Source: Zasmidium citrigriseum (taxonomy: Eukaryota > Ascomycota > Dothideomycetes > Mycosphaerellales > Mycosphaerellaceae). Taken from it: a stretch of DNA of 64,000 nt. Positions 39,183-49,797 of this stretch are shown here, piece by piece (position 1 is the first letter of the stretch; each line of letters opens with the position of its first letter). A program made the translations under genes and the position numbers. Under the pieces are notes generated by a model that was not told the DNA's origin, did no database searches, and saw only the letters and a program-made list of their open reading frames with translations. The stretch spans positions 62,001-126,000 of the forward strand of contig NHNW01000040.1 of assembly GCA_002786025.1 (NCBI GenBank). Reading direction: 5' to 3'.

Positions 39183-41441
39183 ATGGCCGTACCAATCATC
39201 AACACCTCGCTGCCAAGAACTGGAGGCCTTCCTACTCCAGTGACAACGACGTCCGAATCGCCCGGCGAGCTTCCGTCCCACATGTCCTGTTGGAACTCCG
39301 ATCACATCCCTCATGTCTGGCCGACGACTCCTGGAAGCTCCTTTCGCATCAACGACTGCGAGTTCCGCTGTTTCTATTGTTACAAGGATGGCCAGTATCA
39401 TGGAAAGTACTTCAGTCAATCGAAACTTCTAAGGCTGCATGTTGTGGAGGCGCATTTGGACACTGGCGAGTTCCCTGGCGTCGACCTATTGTGCAAGACT
39501 ACACGAAAGCCGAGGAACACGAAGGACCCCGACAAAATCACTCAGAGAAAGTCGAGTATGGTGAAGAAAGGCTTTCCGGATCCCTCCCTCAACGCCAGGT
39601 TCCAATTGACACAGATTGCCTACATGCTATGGCTCAAACCTGGACATCACGACCAATTTCAGCGTCTCTTGACAATCTGCGCCTCTCACCACACCAGTAA
39701 CATCGACGACGCTGTGGTCACCATCCTTCACAAATACGGTTCGTGGCTCTGGCCAGATGAAAAGGAACATCGCGGACATCTTGCCGCACCTGCCGTGCTG
39801 TTGCCGGACCACTTTGAATCGCCTTCAGGTCCTCGTTACAGCCAACACGGCCAAATGTGTGCTGGCCAGAAAATATGGTTTCGGCGGAAGCATGGTGGGA
39901 CAGAACCGACCTTGTATGAGAGCGCCAGAAGAAGTGCTTTGGGCAAGGTGGTGGGGAGGTTTATTCAAGTCCTGATCAACATGGGAGAATTGAGGCTGGA
40001 AAACCAGGGTCAGTATGGCGAGCAGGAGAGACTGCTGTCGGAGATTGTTGGCCGAGAGCCTACGTTCACGACTACTCAGCCCTGCGTCTTTGCCAGCAAT
40101 GGAGACAGGGATAGCAGCCCTGAAGTGCCATTAAGCTTGGAAAGACGCAAGCGGAGGAAGATCGCAAAACAAGTAGGAAGGGACAGTAGCCCCGAAGTCC
40201 CACTGATGGCAACGTGGGGCCGACGAAGCACGACAGTCCTTGGAGCACAGAGAGACTCCAGTCCGGAGGTAGCGCTCAGGGACGTCTGCACCGCTCGACG
40301 AGGCATGCTCGGTCCTCATGGCTCTACTGCTGAGACCGCACGCCGTAACGCAATTCACGATGATATCTCCCTGGAATCATACACCCTCGAATGCAATCCT
40401 GTTCGACCGAGGAACGACAGTGCCGTTGACTGCGAGACCATTGGATCGATACAGGTTCTGGAAAGCACCGACGAACCCAGCTCAGCATTGACGCTGGACA
40501 CAGTTGTCTCAAACGTAGAGAATCCAAGCAGCGACACCTCACAGCTCGAGCAGCCCGTGTACAGAAGCACTTGCTCGGAGATTTCAAATCATTGCACCAA
40601 CCAAAGTGCCGACCAAGGTGCTTCGCTGCCACTCTGGGACGCTTTCTTGAGTGATGCTCTCAATACTCAGCCGGATGCAGAGGATGACATCGCTGCCATC
40701 GATGCTGCCGTCGCTCAAGTACCGACAGAGAGACTCGTCGAGGTCGTACGAGAGCTTCAGACATCCTTCCCGAGTTCTCCATCTAGACTCGGTTCCAAGT
40801 CGCTTTCAGGATCAACATTCGAGCGACCTTTTGGGTCTATCTCATACCAAGATGCCGTCGGTCAGCCTCCGCACACTGGATCAACTCGAAGAACTTCGGT
40901 CCCTGGCACTGCTCTTGGACCAACAAATTCGATGTATGCTCCTGACACCACGAATCGACCGTTCTCCGCTGCAGAGCGACATCCTATCGGCCGGCACTCG
41001 GTTCCCTACCCAAGAGCAAGTATTGATTACGACCTGCGACGAGAGCTAGCAGCAGCATCCCTTCCACGACTGAACACCGCGACCCCTCAGCAGCAATCTC
41101 CGCAACCATTCGCAATTGCTCAGCGTGCTTCCTTGGACTCGTTCCTACAAACTACATCAGCACAAATGGCATCGTCGCGGCCAGCGTTTGCACCTGCACC
41201 TAGCAGTCTCTCTTGGATGTCCGTGAACTACGCTGCTGCTCCGCCAACGAGATCCCGGATTTGCGTACCAAAGATTCAGAGATCCGACCTTCCGACTGTA
41301 GAGAATACGATGAATCAAGACTTGCTTATGGCTCGGAATCCTTTGTTCGCGCAGCAGGCTGAGGCACGTCATCGGGCTCGGATGGAGATGTATCGGAAGG
41401 AAACTGGAGGAATGGGTGGATTGCCAATTGTGCGGCAGTGA
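39183..41441 (+). CDS. array family member A, 752 residues, unknown
   Basis: I do not recognise a named family. Single exon. Near residue 60 is a C2H2-like finger, CFYCYKDGQYHGKYFS then LLRLHVVEAH, spaced as in members B-F. A helical module (FQLTQIAYMLWLKPGHHDQF) and the family domain starting ILHKYGSWLWPDEKEHRGHL follow. Residues 309-380 form a threefold 24-residue repeat starting RDSSPEV. The long middle is Ser/Thr/Pro-rich and presumably disordered. The protein ends ARMEMYRKETGGMGGLPIVR, a tail shared with member E. The finger suggests nucleic-acid or protein binding, perhaps nuclear; that is inference. It is the longest member and lies at the edge of the array. Confidence 0.8.
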   Translation: MAVPIINTSLPRTGGLPTPVTTTSESPGELPSHMSCWNSDHIPHVWPTTPGSSFRINDCEFRCFYCYKDGQYHGKYFSQSKLLRLHVVEAHLDTGEFPGVDLLCKTTRKPRNTKDPDKITQRKSSMVKKGFPDPSLNARFQLTQIAYMLWLKPGHHDQFQRLLTICASHHTSNIDDAVVTILHKYGSWLWPDEKEHRGHLAAPAVLLPDHFESPSGPRYSQHGQMCAGQKIWFRRKHGGTEPTLYESARRSALGKVVGRFIQVLINMGELRLENQGQYGEQERLLSEIVGREPTFTTTQPCVFASNGDRDSSPEVPLSLERRKRRKIAKQVGRDSSPEVPLMATWGRRSTTVLGAQRDSSPEVALRDVCTARRGMLGPHGSTAETARRNAIHDDISLESYTLECNPVRPRNDSAVDCETIGSIQVLESTDEPSSALTLDTVVSNVENPSSDTSQLEQPVYRSTCSEISNHCTNQSADQGASLPLWDAFLSDALNTQPDAEDDIAAIDAAVAQVPTERLVEVVRELQTSFPSSPSRLGSKSLSGSTFERPFGSISYQDAVGQPPHTGSTRRTSVPGTALGPTNSMYAPDTTNRPFSAAERHPIGRHSVPYPRASIDYDLRRELAAASLPRLNTATPQQQSPQPFAIAQRASLDSFLQTTSAQMASSRPAFAPAPSSLSWMSVNYAAAPPTRSRICVPKIQRSDLPTVENTMNQDLLMARNPLFAQQAEARHRARMEMYRKETGGMGGLPIVRQ
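40107..40322 (+). repeat. 3 x 72-nt coding repeat (RDSSPEV, 24 residues)
   Basis: Three copies starting at 40107, 40179 and 40251, spaced exactly 72 nt. Each begins with RDSSPEVPL or RDSSPEVAL; the remaining 15 residues per unit have diverged. The SSPEV core would suit a phosphorylated or docking peptide. Confidence 0.7.
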
Positions 41442-41773
41442 TTGTAAACGCCGCTTATGAGGAACGTTGGCGAGTCTGCCTAGCACAACGGAGTGCTCAG
41501 ACTGTGTACAGATGCGGAAATGTCCACGACGACTAAGCGATAGGATTCTGGTCAAGAGGACCTAAGTCGGCTAAATCAGTTCCTCCGGATCCTTCGGATT
41601 GGCAAGGCTGAGGGCTTCTCCCAGCTACGCGTATAGAGTGGATACCATTTTGAGTAGGCTTCAACTTCCTAAATGAGCTCTGTGAGCGAGAGCAAACTGG
41701 AGCTTTATTACATGAAAACGCTACCTGGGCCAACTTTTCAAACATTCCTACGATTTCTTCCCCCAATCTGATA
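41442..41773. other. intergenic, no gene seen
   Basis: 3' region of array member A and promoter of the FAD monooxygenase gene. Nothing further is seen. Confidence 0.5.
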
Positions 41774-43140
41774 ATGAACATCGCCATCGTCGGCGCCGGA
41801 TTCGGCGGTCTCGCAGCAGCCACATGTCTCGCTCAAGCCGGGCACACCGTCACCGTTTTCGAAAAACGCAGCGGTTCTTCTCCGCAAGGAGGGATCATTG
41901 CTCTGCGACCCAGTGCTCTGAAAGTCCTCTACAGCCATGGCCTCAAGGATCAGATCTCTGACATAAGTCTGCCGCTAGGAGAGACTCAGTTCCGGATGTT
42001 GCATGATGGGAAGGTCCTAAGGACAATAGACTTGCATGAGGACCAGGTCGCTGGGGAGGGGTTGAGTTTGGTAACGACGAGGGGACGATTGGAAGGAGTG
42101 TTGCAGGAGGGCGCGAGGAGGAGTGGGGCGAAGGTGGTGTTTGGGAAGGCTGTTAGAGATTTTGAGAAAGGTGGGATGAAGAGTACTTTGCATTTCGAAG
42201 ATGGCTCGACGCATGAAGCGGATCTGATTCTTGTTGCGGACGGAATTCGATCCAAACTGCGGGCTAAGATCTTGGCTGATCAGGAATGGAAGTCGTATGA
42301 ACCGATCATCACTAACACCACTATCTATGTCGCCACTCTGCCGGCTTCCCTCCTTCCACCTGACGTCAAAAGTCGTTGGTTCGAATCCTCGGGCCCCTGG
42401 GTCCGAATGAGCGCCTGGAATGGGGAGGACTCCTGGGCTATGACCGCTTTCAACCATGTCCACGATACGATTGACATCGGAGTAGCGATTGTCGAGCCGA
42501 CGAGTCAGACAAGTCTCTGGGACGAAGAAGGCGATGTTGAGTATCTAAGGGTGTATTTCAAGGACAGAGCATACGGTGACATCTTAGCAGCTCTGGAAGT
42601 GGCGGAAAGAATGGACCGCTGGCGATTGGCATACATGCCCGAACTCCCCAGCTGGAAGAGCAAAGGCGGAAGAGTAGCCTTACTAGGCGACGCAGCACAT
42701 GCAATCCTCCCCAACGGCGGCGCCGGCATAACCCTCACAATCGAAGACGTCGGCGCCCTAACCCACCTCCTCTCCAAATACCCTAGCCCCTCCGACCTTC
42801 CCAAGACCCTTCGAATCTGGCAAGACGCTTGCAGGCCCCGAGCCAACAAGCTGAGGGAGTTTGGATGTTTTAATATGAGGCGTTTGGAGGGCGATAAGGA
42901 GGCTCATGCGGCGACGGAGAGGGCTTTGAGGGAGGAGGCGTTGGTGGAGAGGAGGGCTGTGGGGCCTGATATGGAGGCGCAGTGGAGTACGTTGGCGTTT
43001 GCGAGGTGGTTGAGTGGGTATGATCCTGTTGGGCAGGTGAGTTGATCATGAGTGTTTGGGAGGGTGTGCAGATTACTGACTGGGGGTTGTAGGTTGAGGA
43101 GTGTTTGCGGCGTGAGGAGCAGGAAGCTGTTGGAAACTGA
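41774..43140 (+). CDS. FAD-dependent monooxygenase (salicylate hydroxylase-like)
   Basis: Two exons, 41774-43036 and 43093-43140, with a 56-nt intron near the end; about 436 residues. It starts MNIAIVGAGFGGLAAATCLA with the GxGxxG dinucleotide fold. The second FAD motif is GRVALLGDAAHAILPNGGAG, the classic GD motif of class A flavoprotein hydroxylases, and ILVADGIRSKLR is the DG motif. Such enzymes hydroxylate aromatic or polyketide substrates using NAD(P)H and oxygen, in the cytosol. No membrane anchor is seen. It sits between members A and B of the zinc-finger-like array, which look unrelated in function. Confidence 0.93.
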
Positions 43141-43196
43141 GGCGAGAACGACAGCGCCGCGGTCACTTCTTGTGGGCTGTCGCTTCATTACCTACC

Positions 43197-44134
43197 TCAG
43201 TTTAGGAGCACCGATCGCAGCTCCTCTTCACTCTTCTCCTCACTCTTGCTCTCACTGTTGTCTTCACTCTCCTCCTCGCTCTTCCCTCCACCCTCTCCTT
43301 TCCCTGCTACCTCCTCCGCCTTCACCTTAGAGATCACGTCATACAACGTGCAGAAGTACTCTCTAATAAACCGTCCGATAGAAGAGCCCACAGTCTCGGC
43401 GTCTCTATAGCGTCGCTCGTCCGGATTACTGATCCTCCAGCTCCTTCTCTGCGCTTGACTCATATAGCTATGGAGGCCGCCGATGGGCCTTACGTCATTC
43501 GAGGAGTTCGTCGTCCACCACATTCTATCGTAGATGGACGGTCCGGGCTCTAGGTGGTCTCGTCGGTCTGGTGGCCAGATATGGGAGGCGTGGGTTTCGA
43601 TGAAGCTGACCGTCAGTCTGTTCATGACGTCGGAATGTTCGTCGTTGTAACGGTCGAGGTGTTTGTTGCTTCAAAAGGTCAGTCAGTCAGTGTGGTGCTT
43701 ACGGAACTTGGTCCAACTCACAGTATCACCTGGTCTCGCATATGTCTCTCCGCCAGCATCTTGAAAGTATCGCCTCGATCTTCTGGTATCCATACTGCAC
43801 GTTGGATAGCCTTCAACTTGATCTCAGGCTCGACTGAGGCTTCTTCTGCACCTGCGGTTTCCCAAGCATCTGTAGAGGCGGCGCTGAACCGTCTCCTGAG
43901 GGCCTCATGTATTACAACCTCCTGGTCCTTCTCCGCGGCCACAGGGTGCTGATTCCTGATATGCCGGCGCAGCTCGTTCAAGCCACTGAATCGACGACGG
44001 GCGCCAGAGTTCGAAATTCCCACCGGGCAATAGCCGCAAATCCTCTCGCAATCGGCAGGTTTGAAGAAGTGGGCCTCCACGGTGCCTTCGCTTGGCCATG
44101 TATGAGGTGGGTGATTGGGCGTGTCGCAGGGCAT
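43197..44134 (-). CDS. array family member B, unknown
   Basis: Two exons, 44134 to about 43729 and about 43669 to 43197. It begins MPCDTPNHPPHTWPSEG, the family start. The finger is CERICGYC, then FSGLNELRRHIRNQH. The helical module is KLKAIQRAVWIPEDRGDTFK then MLAERHMRDQV, followed by the intron. Exon 2 has SHIWPPDRRDHLEPGPSIYD, GGLHSYMSQAQRRSW and SSIGRFIREYFCTLYDVI. A Glu/Ser/Lys-rich tail (EEESEDNSESKSEEKSEEEL) ends the protein, shorter than the tails of C and D. No enzyme motif is visible. I chose the internal ATG at 44134 because the MPCD start is shared with five neighbours. Confidence 0.75.
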
Positions 44135-44525
44135 GGTGATGAGGTGGTGCTCGGGTGTTGGCAACTGTGCTCTCCGAAATAGCACGAGCGTCTAAGCTAA
44201 TGAAGAGCTTGTTCGACGCTTAGCCCTTAGCGACGAAGTTGGGGATCGGAGGAGACGTCTTCCAGTTTGACTGGAGCAGTGATGGCAGCGTTTGCCTTCC
44301 GTTTGCTTTCTTGAACAGTTTTGGAAGGTATGACGACAATGCCAAGATTCACATGCTTCATCTTTCACATGCAAGGAAAGTTTTGGAAGGAACGAACGGA
44401 AGCTTGAAACTTTGTGTGAAGGAGACCTCCCACTGACTGATCTTTATGCTCAACGAGAGAGACTAGAGATGGGGTACTGGCCTGCACTCCCAAATTCAGA
44501 CCTTCATCTGCTCTCCACCAACCAC
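44135..44525. other. intergenic between array members B and C
   Basis: About 390 nt holding the promoter of B and the 3' end of C, which are on the same strand. No gene is seen. Confidence 0.5.
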
Positions 44526-45542
44526 TCAGTTCTGTTCTTCCTCCTCCTCTCTGGCGGTATTTTTTTCATCATCTTCAGTTACCGCTAGCCCATCACTCTC
44601 CTGAGTCTGTTGTTGATCGCTCTCGTCGACAGTGATAATTGCCTCGCGAAGCTGCTCTTCGCTGGCCTCGTCGTCCCCTTCGCTATCACTGGCACTCTCG
44701 CTTCTCAAGACCCACAGCATGTGAAAGTACTCCTTCATCGAACGTCCAAGTTGAGAGTAGAGCAGATCTTCATCACTTGTGTGTCCAGATCCGCGTTTCT
44801 GCCTGGCCCATTTCTGCCTATCTCTTTCGTTCATGGTGCTATGGATAGTGCCAATGGGACCGTCAACTATTGTACTGGATTCTCTCCTCTTCTTGGAGCA
44901 GTACCACATCTCGCTATAGATGGGTGACTCTCGTTGCAAGTGCTTACGGAAGTCTTGAGATTCTTGACCCGGAGGCCAGATGTAAGGGCCGTGCCCTCGG
45001 ACCAAGGAGAGGGTCGTGGTGTCAATGAGGTTGTAATACTTTTCGCCGCCGCGTTCTAGCTCTTCAAAGGGTTCGCTTGATCTGAAGGATGTTAGAACGA
45101 CTCTCATATCAGGGGTAGAAGGCACTCACGTTTTGATTGCCGCCTGCAAGTGTCTATGTGCAAGCGCTTGGAAAGGCTCACGTCGATCTTCTCGAAGATA
45201 GAAAGCAGCGTGCAAGGCAATGAGCTTGAATCGCGCATCGTCTTCAGTAGCATTCGCGAGAGCATTTCCAGCTGGAACACTCCCGTCCAAGATGTACTTC
45301 ACTGCTTCGTGGGCTTTGATCTCCTTTAGCGTTTCTTGGTCGGTGATCGGGTGTTGCTCCTCGACGTGGTGTTGTAAATCTTCAAGGGAATCATATCTCT
45401 TCCGACCGTCGCCAGTCAGTGGCATTGGACAATATGCGCAAATTATCTCGCATTCTGCAGGTTTGAAGAAGTGTGCTTCGGCACTTCCTTCAGGCGGCCA
45501 TTGGTGGTCGGTGACGAGATGATCAGAGATGTCGCACGGCAT
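44526..45542 (-). CDS. array family member C, unknown
   Basis: Two exons, 45542-45130 and 45081-44526, about 322 residues. MPCDISDHLVTDHQWPPEG leads into the finger CEIICAYC then LEDLQHHVEEQH. The module FKLIALHAAFYLREDRREPF ends at AIKT, where the 48-nt intron lies. Exon 2 carries GHGPYIWPP, GPIGTIHSTMNERDRQKWAR and YSQLGRSMKEYFHMLWVL. The tail is strongly acidic (SEGDDEASEEQL, then VDESDQQQ and EEEEEQN). It is the closest relative of D by eye. Function unknown; acidic tails occur in chromatin or protein-interaction factors, but that is only suggestive. Confidence 0.8.
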
Positions 45543-46085
45543 GTTGACGGATGCGATTTTCTATTCAGTGTGATCTGATATTAGAGCGAAGATAACACGG
45601 TGAACGATCTTGTATTTAATGATTTTGGCAAGCTTCTGGAAACTTTAGTTGGATGCCAAGATTCACATGTCTCGGCTTTCATGTAGAGTAGATCTTCCGA
45701 AAGTTGTCGAAGCATCGATCTTGATCTCCAACAATGTGATATATGCTACAAGTCTAAGAGTTTGCGTGTAGAAACCACAAGTGAAAGAGAACGAATTCGC
45801 ATACAACAATGACATGACCTAGTAGACGGTATTCAGGAGTTCCCCTACCTCGCAAACGACAGCAAATAGCCTGACATGAATCAACTCTGATTGCTCAGCC
45901 TCGCAGCCCTGCCGCTTTGCTTACTAGGAGCGCGTACGGTGTTGCCTGGCCGGATCACAGAGCACCTTAATTAGGCTCTTTCTCGCTTGACAAACTTTTC
46001 AATCCTCATCCTCGTCTTTGAACGCATCCCGGATCCTCTGTTCCAGATCTTCACCATCCGCTTCAAGTTCTGCCTCCGTTACTGC
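45543..46085. other. intergenic between array members C and D
   Basis: About 540 nt with no credible frame. It is relatively AT-rich near the promoter of C. No repeat is visible by eye. Confidence 0.5.
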
Positions 46086-47088
46086 CTACTCAATGATGCC
46101 GTCGTAACCTGAATCTTCTTCGCCTTCCACCTTCTCCTGATCATCTCGTTCTTCCTCGGTGGTCGGCTCTGGTTCCTGCTGTTGCTCGCTTCCATCCACC
46201 GAAGTCAATACCTTCAACAGATCAGCTTCACTCTGCTCATCATCCTGCTCCTCGTCTCCAGTGCCTGTAACACCCGCATCCTGCAACGTATAGAAGTATT
46301 CTCGCAGCACGCACCCGAGCTCTAAGTTCACGAAGTTGATTTCATCCATTATCGGCTGGTCTGGGTTCTTTTGGTGCCATTTACGTCGACGAGGCTTGGT
46401 CAAGTTGGTGTGTATCGTGCTGATGGGGCCCTCTGTCTGGTCGAGGCTGTTTTGAACGGACCAGGACGACTCGTAGATGGCGGAGTGGGTCTGTAGATGT
46501 TTGCGGTACTTTGGATTCTGAGACCAGAGGGTGGGGCCATACTTGTCGTTGAAGGCTTTGGCTACTACATCGATGAAATCGTGATGTTCGTCACTGCCTC
46601 GCTCGATATCTATGAAGGGCTTCGGAGATCTTATTGCTATGTCAGTACATTTGTAACGGAAAATACGGCTTCACTCACGTCTTGATGGTCTGGCGCAGGT
46701 GTTTGCCCGCCAGAGCTTTGAAAGCCTCGAATCGATCTTCTCGAATATACAGCGCATCGTGGAGGCAAGCGAGCTTGACCCTGGCCGTGGTGGGATCAGC
46801 GACTGTCGAGAGCTCCACTCGGGTGTAAGATAACTTCCCCAATATGCGCCTCACTGCTGTGTGCTGGTCGATCTCCTTGCGGGTTTCTGACTCTTTGTCT
46901 GTATGCACACTGCGAACATGCCTGCGAAGATGGTCTGCAGAAGTGAATCGGTCTCGCTCGCCTGTTGAGGTCCCTGGCACAAGACAATATCCGCAAATAG
47001 TCTCGCAGGTCTTGATGGTGAAGTACACCGTCTTTACGTCCTTAGGTGTTGGCCAGGGGTGAGAGTGAGTAGCGATATCGCACGGCAT
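46086..47088 (-). CDS. array family member D, unknown
   Basis: Two exons, 47088-46679 and 46629-46086, about 317 residues. It starts MPCDIATHSHPWPTPKD; the finger is CETICGYC then ADHLRRHVRSVH. The module VKLACLHDALYIREDRFEAF ends at TIKT with the intron at the same place as in C. Exon 2 shows KYGPTLWSQNPKYRKHLQTH, GPISTIHTNLTKPRRRKW and LGCVLREYFYTLQD, then an acidic tail (GDEEQDDEQSEADLLKVL, SVDGSEQQQEP). It is divergent from member E, with start codons 198 nt apart. Confidence 0.8.
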
Positions 47089-47286
47089 TCTTTGCTTGCA
47101 GTCGGTGAAAGGTGATGTTGTAGCGCTGTAAATGCTTCTAGAAGGGTAATACGTTTGTGGAGGACTAGAAATATCTGGAGTGCGCTTGACGCGCGAATGA
47201 CATGTGTTGCCTGACTTCGAGTGAATTCCGGGAAGCCACTATAAAGTCACACCCATGCAGCCAACTTCTTCACATCATCAACAGCA

Positions 47287-48482
47287 ATGCCTTGCGACAA
47301 CGCTGGACACAACCATCAATGGCCTCAGTCGGGAGCATTGGTAATCGAGACCTGCGAGCGAATCTGCGGCTACTGCAACAACAGCTATAGCGGCATAGGC
47401 TTCCACGCCTCCTTGAATTCGCTCATGAGACATGTCCTCCAGTCTCATCGAAATGTGAAATCGGTCAGATTTGCAACCGCCCAGACGACACCAACCCAGA
47501 CAGTACCAGCGCAAACAGTACCAGCCCAGACAGCATCACCACCTGCACCGCGGTAAGATTGTTTTACTGCTAGTATTACGAGTCCGCGCTGATGTGAGGA
47601 TGATAGCTCTATAACGACACTGCATGCCCCTCAGTTCTTATTGCAGCCGCCCACAAACAGTATTGCCATCGGGGACGATGCTCTCACCCGAATGGAAACC
47701 CTTCACCTCAGGCTACACCTGCGTCCAGAAACCTTCAATGCGTTCCATCTCCTTGTCTGGCGACATATTCTGAGCAGAAACATGGCCAATTTTGCCGCAG
47801 TGGTCGAGGAGATTGATCCGCTGACGGAATGTAAGTTCAGCACCTGAAAACGGACAGCAGCCTAAATGAACTAACTATGATAACAGCCACGCCTTACGCT
47901 CTGGTCAATCCTATCGCGTCTTTCCTCACCACATACGGCCCTCATCTTTGGCCCGCAGATCTGAATCTACGTGGTCACCTGCTGGTAGACTCGGCTCTCC
48001 TGCAGCAAGGCTACTGGGCAACTCTCGAAAACCCGGCAGTAAATAACGGCCCGACCTGGCCCACACATGGCAGCATATCAAGCGTTCATTTGGCAATATG
48101 GCGACACATGAAGCATGGTTCAACTGGATCAGCTACAAATCCTGACCCTGACGAAGACATACTCTACTCCCCTCTCGGGAGACTTTCGAAGCTGTTCGTT
48201 TTCGCAATGCTTTATAAGGGTCGCTTCGATCGCAGCGACTACACCAAAGCTCAAGAGGTGCGGTCGGAACATCTGTTGCAGGAAATCTGCGAGGTTGGTT
48301 ATAATGAAGGAATGACGAGGATGTTGGGTCAGCAGCCGGGAAGCAACCAAGCAACAGGGGATGATCAATACAGTCATGAAGAGAGAATGGCTCGGTACAA
48401 CAGCGAAACAGGAGGTATGGGAGGATTGCCGTTGACGGAGGAGCAAGAGGGCCCCGATGGGAATATTTGGTTTGGAGAATAG
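47287..48482 (+). CDS. array family member E, unknown
   Basis: Three exons: 47287-47552, 47607-47830, 47887-48482. It starts MPCDNAGHNHQWPQSGALV; the finger is CERICGYC then LNSLMRHVLQSH. A linker with short TVPAQ repeats follows. The helical module is METLHLRLHLRPETFNAF, and the domain reads LTTYGPHLWPADLNLRGHLL then DEDILYSPLGRLSKLFVFAM. It ends ARYNSETGGMGGLPLTEEQ, the tail shared with member A. The intron after DPLTE-S is at the same position as in F. Start and exon choice rest on these family matches. Confidence 0.78.
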
Positions 48483-48643
48483 CAAGCGCTTGGCAAAACC
48501 ATTCACTCGACAGTCCGTGCGCTGCCTGGTCCGTGCGCGGCATCACGAGTGAATATCCAAGTCCGTCGCAACTTCCACCCTTAAATAGCCACCCAGCACC
48601 TCGACTATACCTCCCAGCAACAACTCGTATAATCCCCACCAAA

Positions 48644-49625
48644 ATGCCCTGCAACCTTTCCGGGCACATTCACCAGTGGCCCCAGTCGGGAGACCTCGAC
48701 ATCGAGCAGTGCGAGCAATTCTGCTACTACTGCAGATTCACTGGCAAGAATGGGAGTCGATTCAAGAGTTGTACCGCATTAAGATCTCATGTCACCAACA
48801 TTCACGCCAAGGCCAACGGAACGCACCCGGGTGTGACTCGAGTCAGTGCGGGAGGCACTTTTCAGACGACGGGACTCGAGGAGCGTGTTGGGCCTGAGTA
48901 GATCAACTTTACCTCGTTCTCGTCATTGTACGTACTGATAATGTCACTGGGGCGTGTGGCCGCTACATGAAGTACCCCCTTTTCTCCTGCAAGAGTGGCC
49001 AACGAGTGAGCTTTTTCCACCTGAAGCGAATCCTTTGGCTATTACACAAGAACTCCACCACAAGATGCATCTGCGTGGAGAGTCCTTCGAGGCCTTTCAA
49101 GAGCTGGTGTGGTTCTACCTCGCGAGCTACAAGATCCCAAACCTGCAAGCTTTGGCTAAGGCAGTCAACCCCTTGGCAGAATGTGAGTCTTTCCTGCTAG
49201 CACGTAGAATAAATTGTAGTCGAAAGCTAACTTTCCTCACAGCAACGCCCTCTGAACTAGTCCTCCCAATCATGGGAATTCTAACAACTTATGGTCCACG
49301 TATGTGGCCAGCGGATCCGGTGAAGCGAGCTCACCTCAACGCCAGCCCAGCGCTCGGGCTGCAAGGCTATTGGGCGGGTGAGGGTCCAGTCTTCGGAATC
49401 GACAGCGACGCATCTGCGGCCTTCATCGCGGAGTGGCACTCGCTGAAGCAGACTCACCTGGGTTATGTGCAAGTTCCTACCCATGTAGAGGCTGTGCTCA
49501 ACTCTCGCCTTGGCAGGTTGGTCAACATCTATGTGCTTGCCATGCTTAAGTGTGATCTCAGTCACCTTGTGTTCGATGGTGACTTTGACCCGGAGGAGGC
49601 GCTTCTGAGAATTGGGGTGAGGTAG
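48644..49625 (+). CDS. array family member F, unknown
   Basis: Three exons. It starts MPCNLSGHIHQWPQSGDLD; the finger is CEQFCYYC then CTALRSHVTNIH. The last intron (about 49182-49242) gives NPLAE-STPSELVLPIMGIL. Exon 3 contains LTTYGPRMWPADPVKRAHL and NSRLGRLVNIYVLAMLK. The junction between exon 1 (ending near 48880-48898) and exon 2 (beginning near 48972-48990) is not resolved by eye: the obvious donor and acceptor are out of phase. It lacks the GGMGGLP tail of E and the acidic tails of B-D. It is in tandem with E, 161 nt apart, and looks like an E-type duplicate that lost its C-terminus. Confidence 0.72.
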
Positions 49626-49797
49626 GCTAGCGTGCTCGAGTTGGCTTGCAGAAACGCTGTTCTCCAGTGGAACGAGCAGACGAAAAGCCATTGGTCCTTG
49701 ATACCATGGCGTAGAAGCATGCAAAACGGCGGGGATGTCGTTGTTTATTACATCTATACGCAAGAATCGAATGCCCCAACGAGTCCGGTCAGAAACT

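Noticed and set aside
42379..42393. B-box-like GGTTCGAATCC inside the FAD monooxygenase gene
   Set aside because: It lies in a conserved coding region and no A box or tRNA fold accompanies it.
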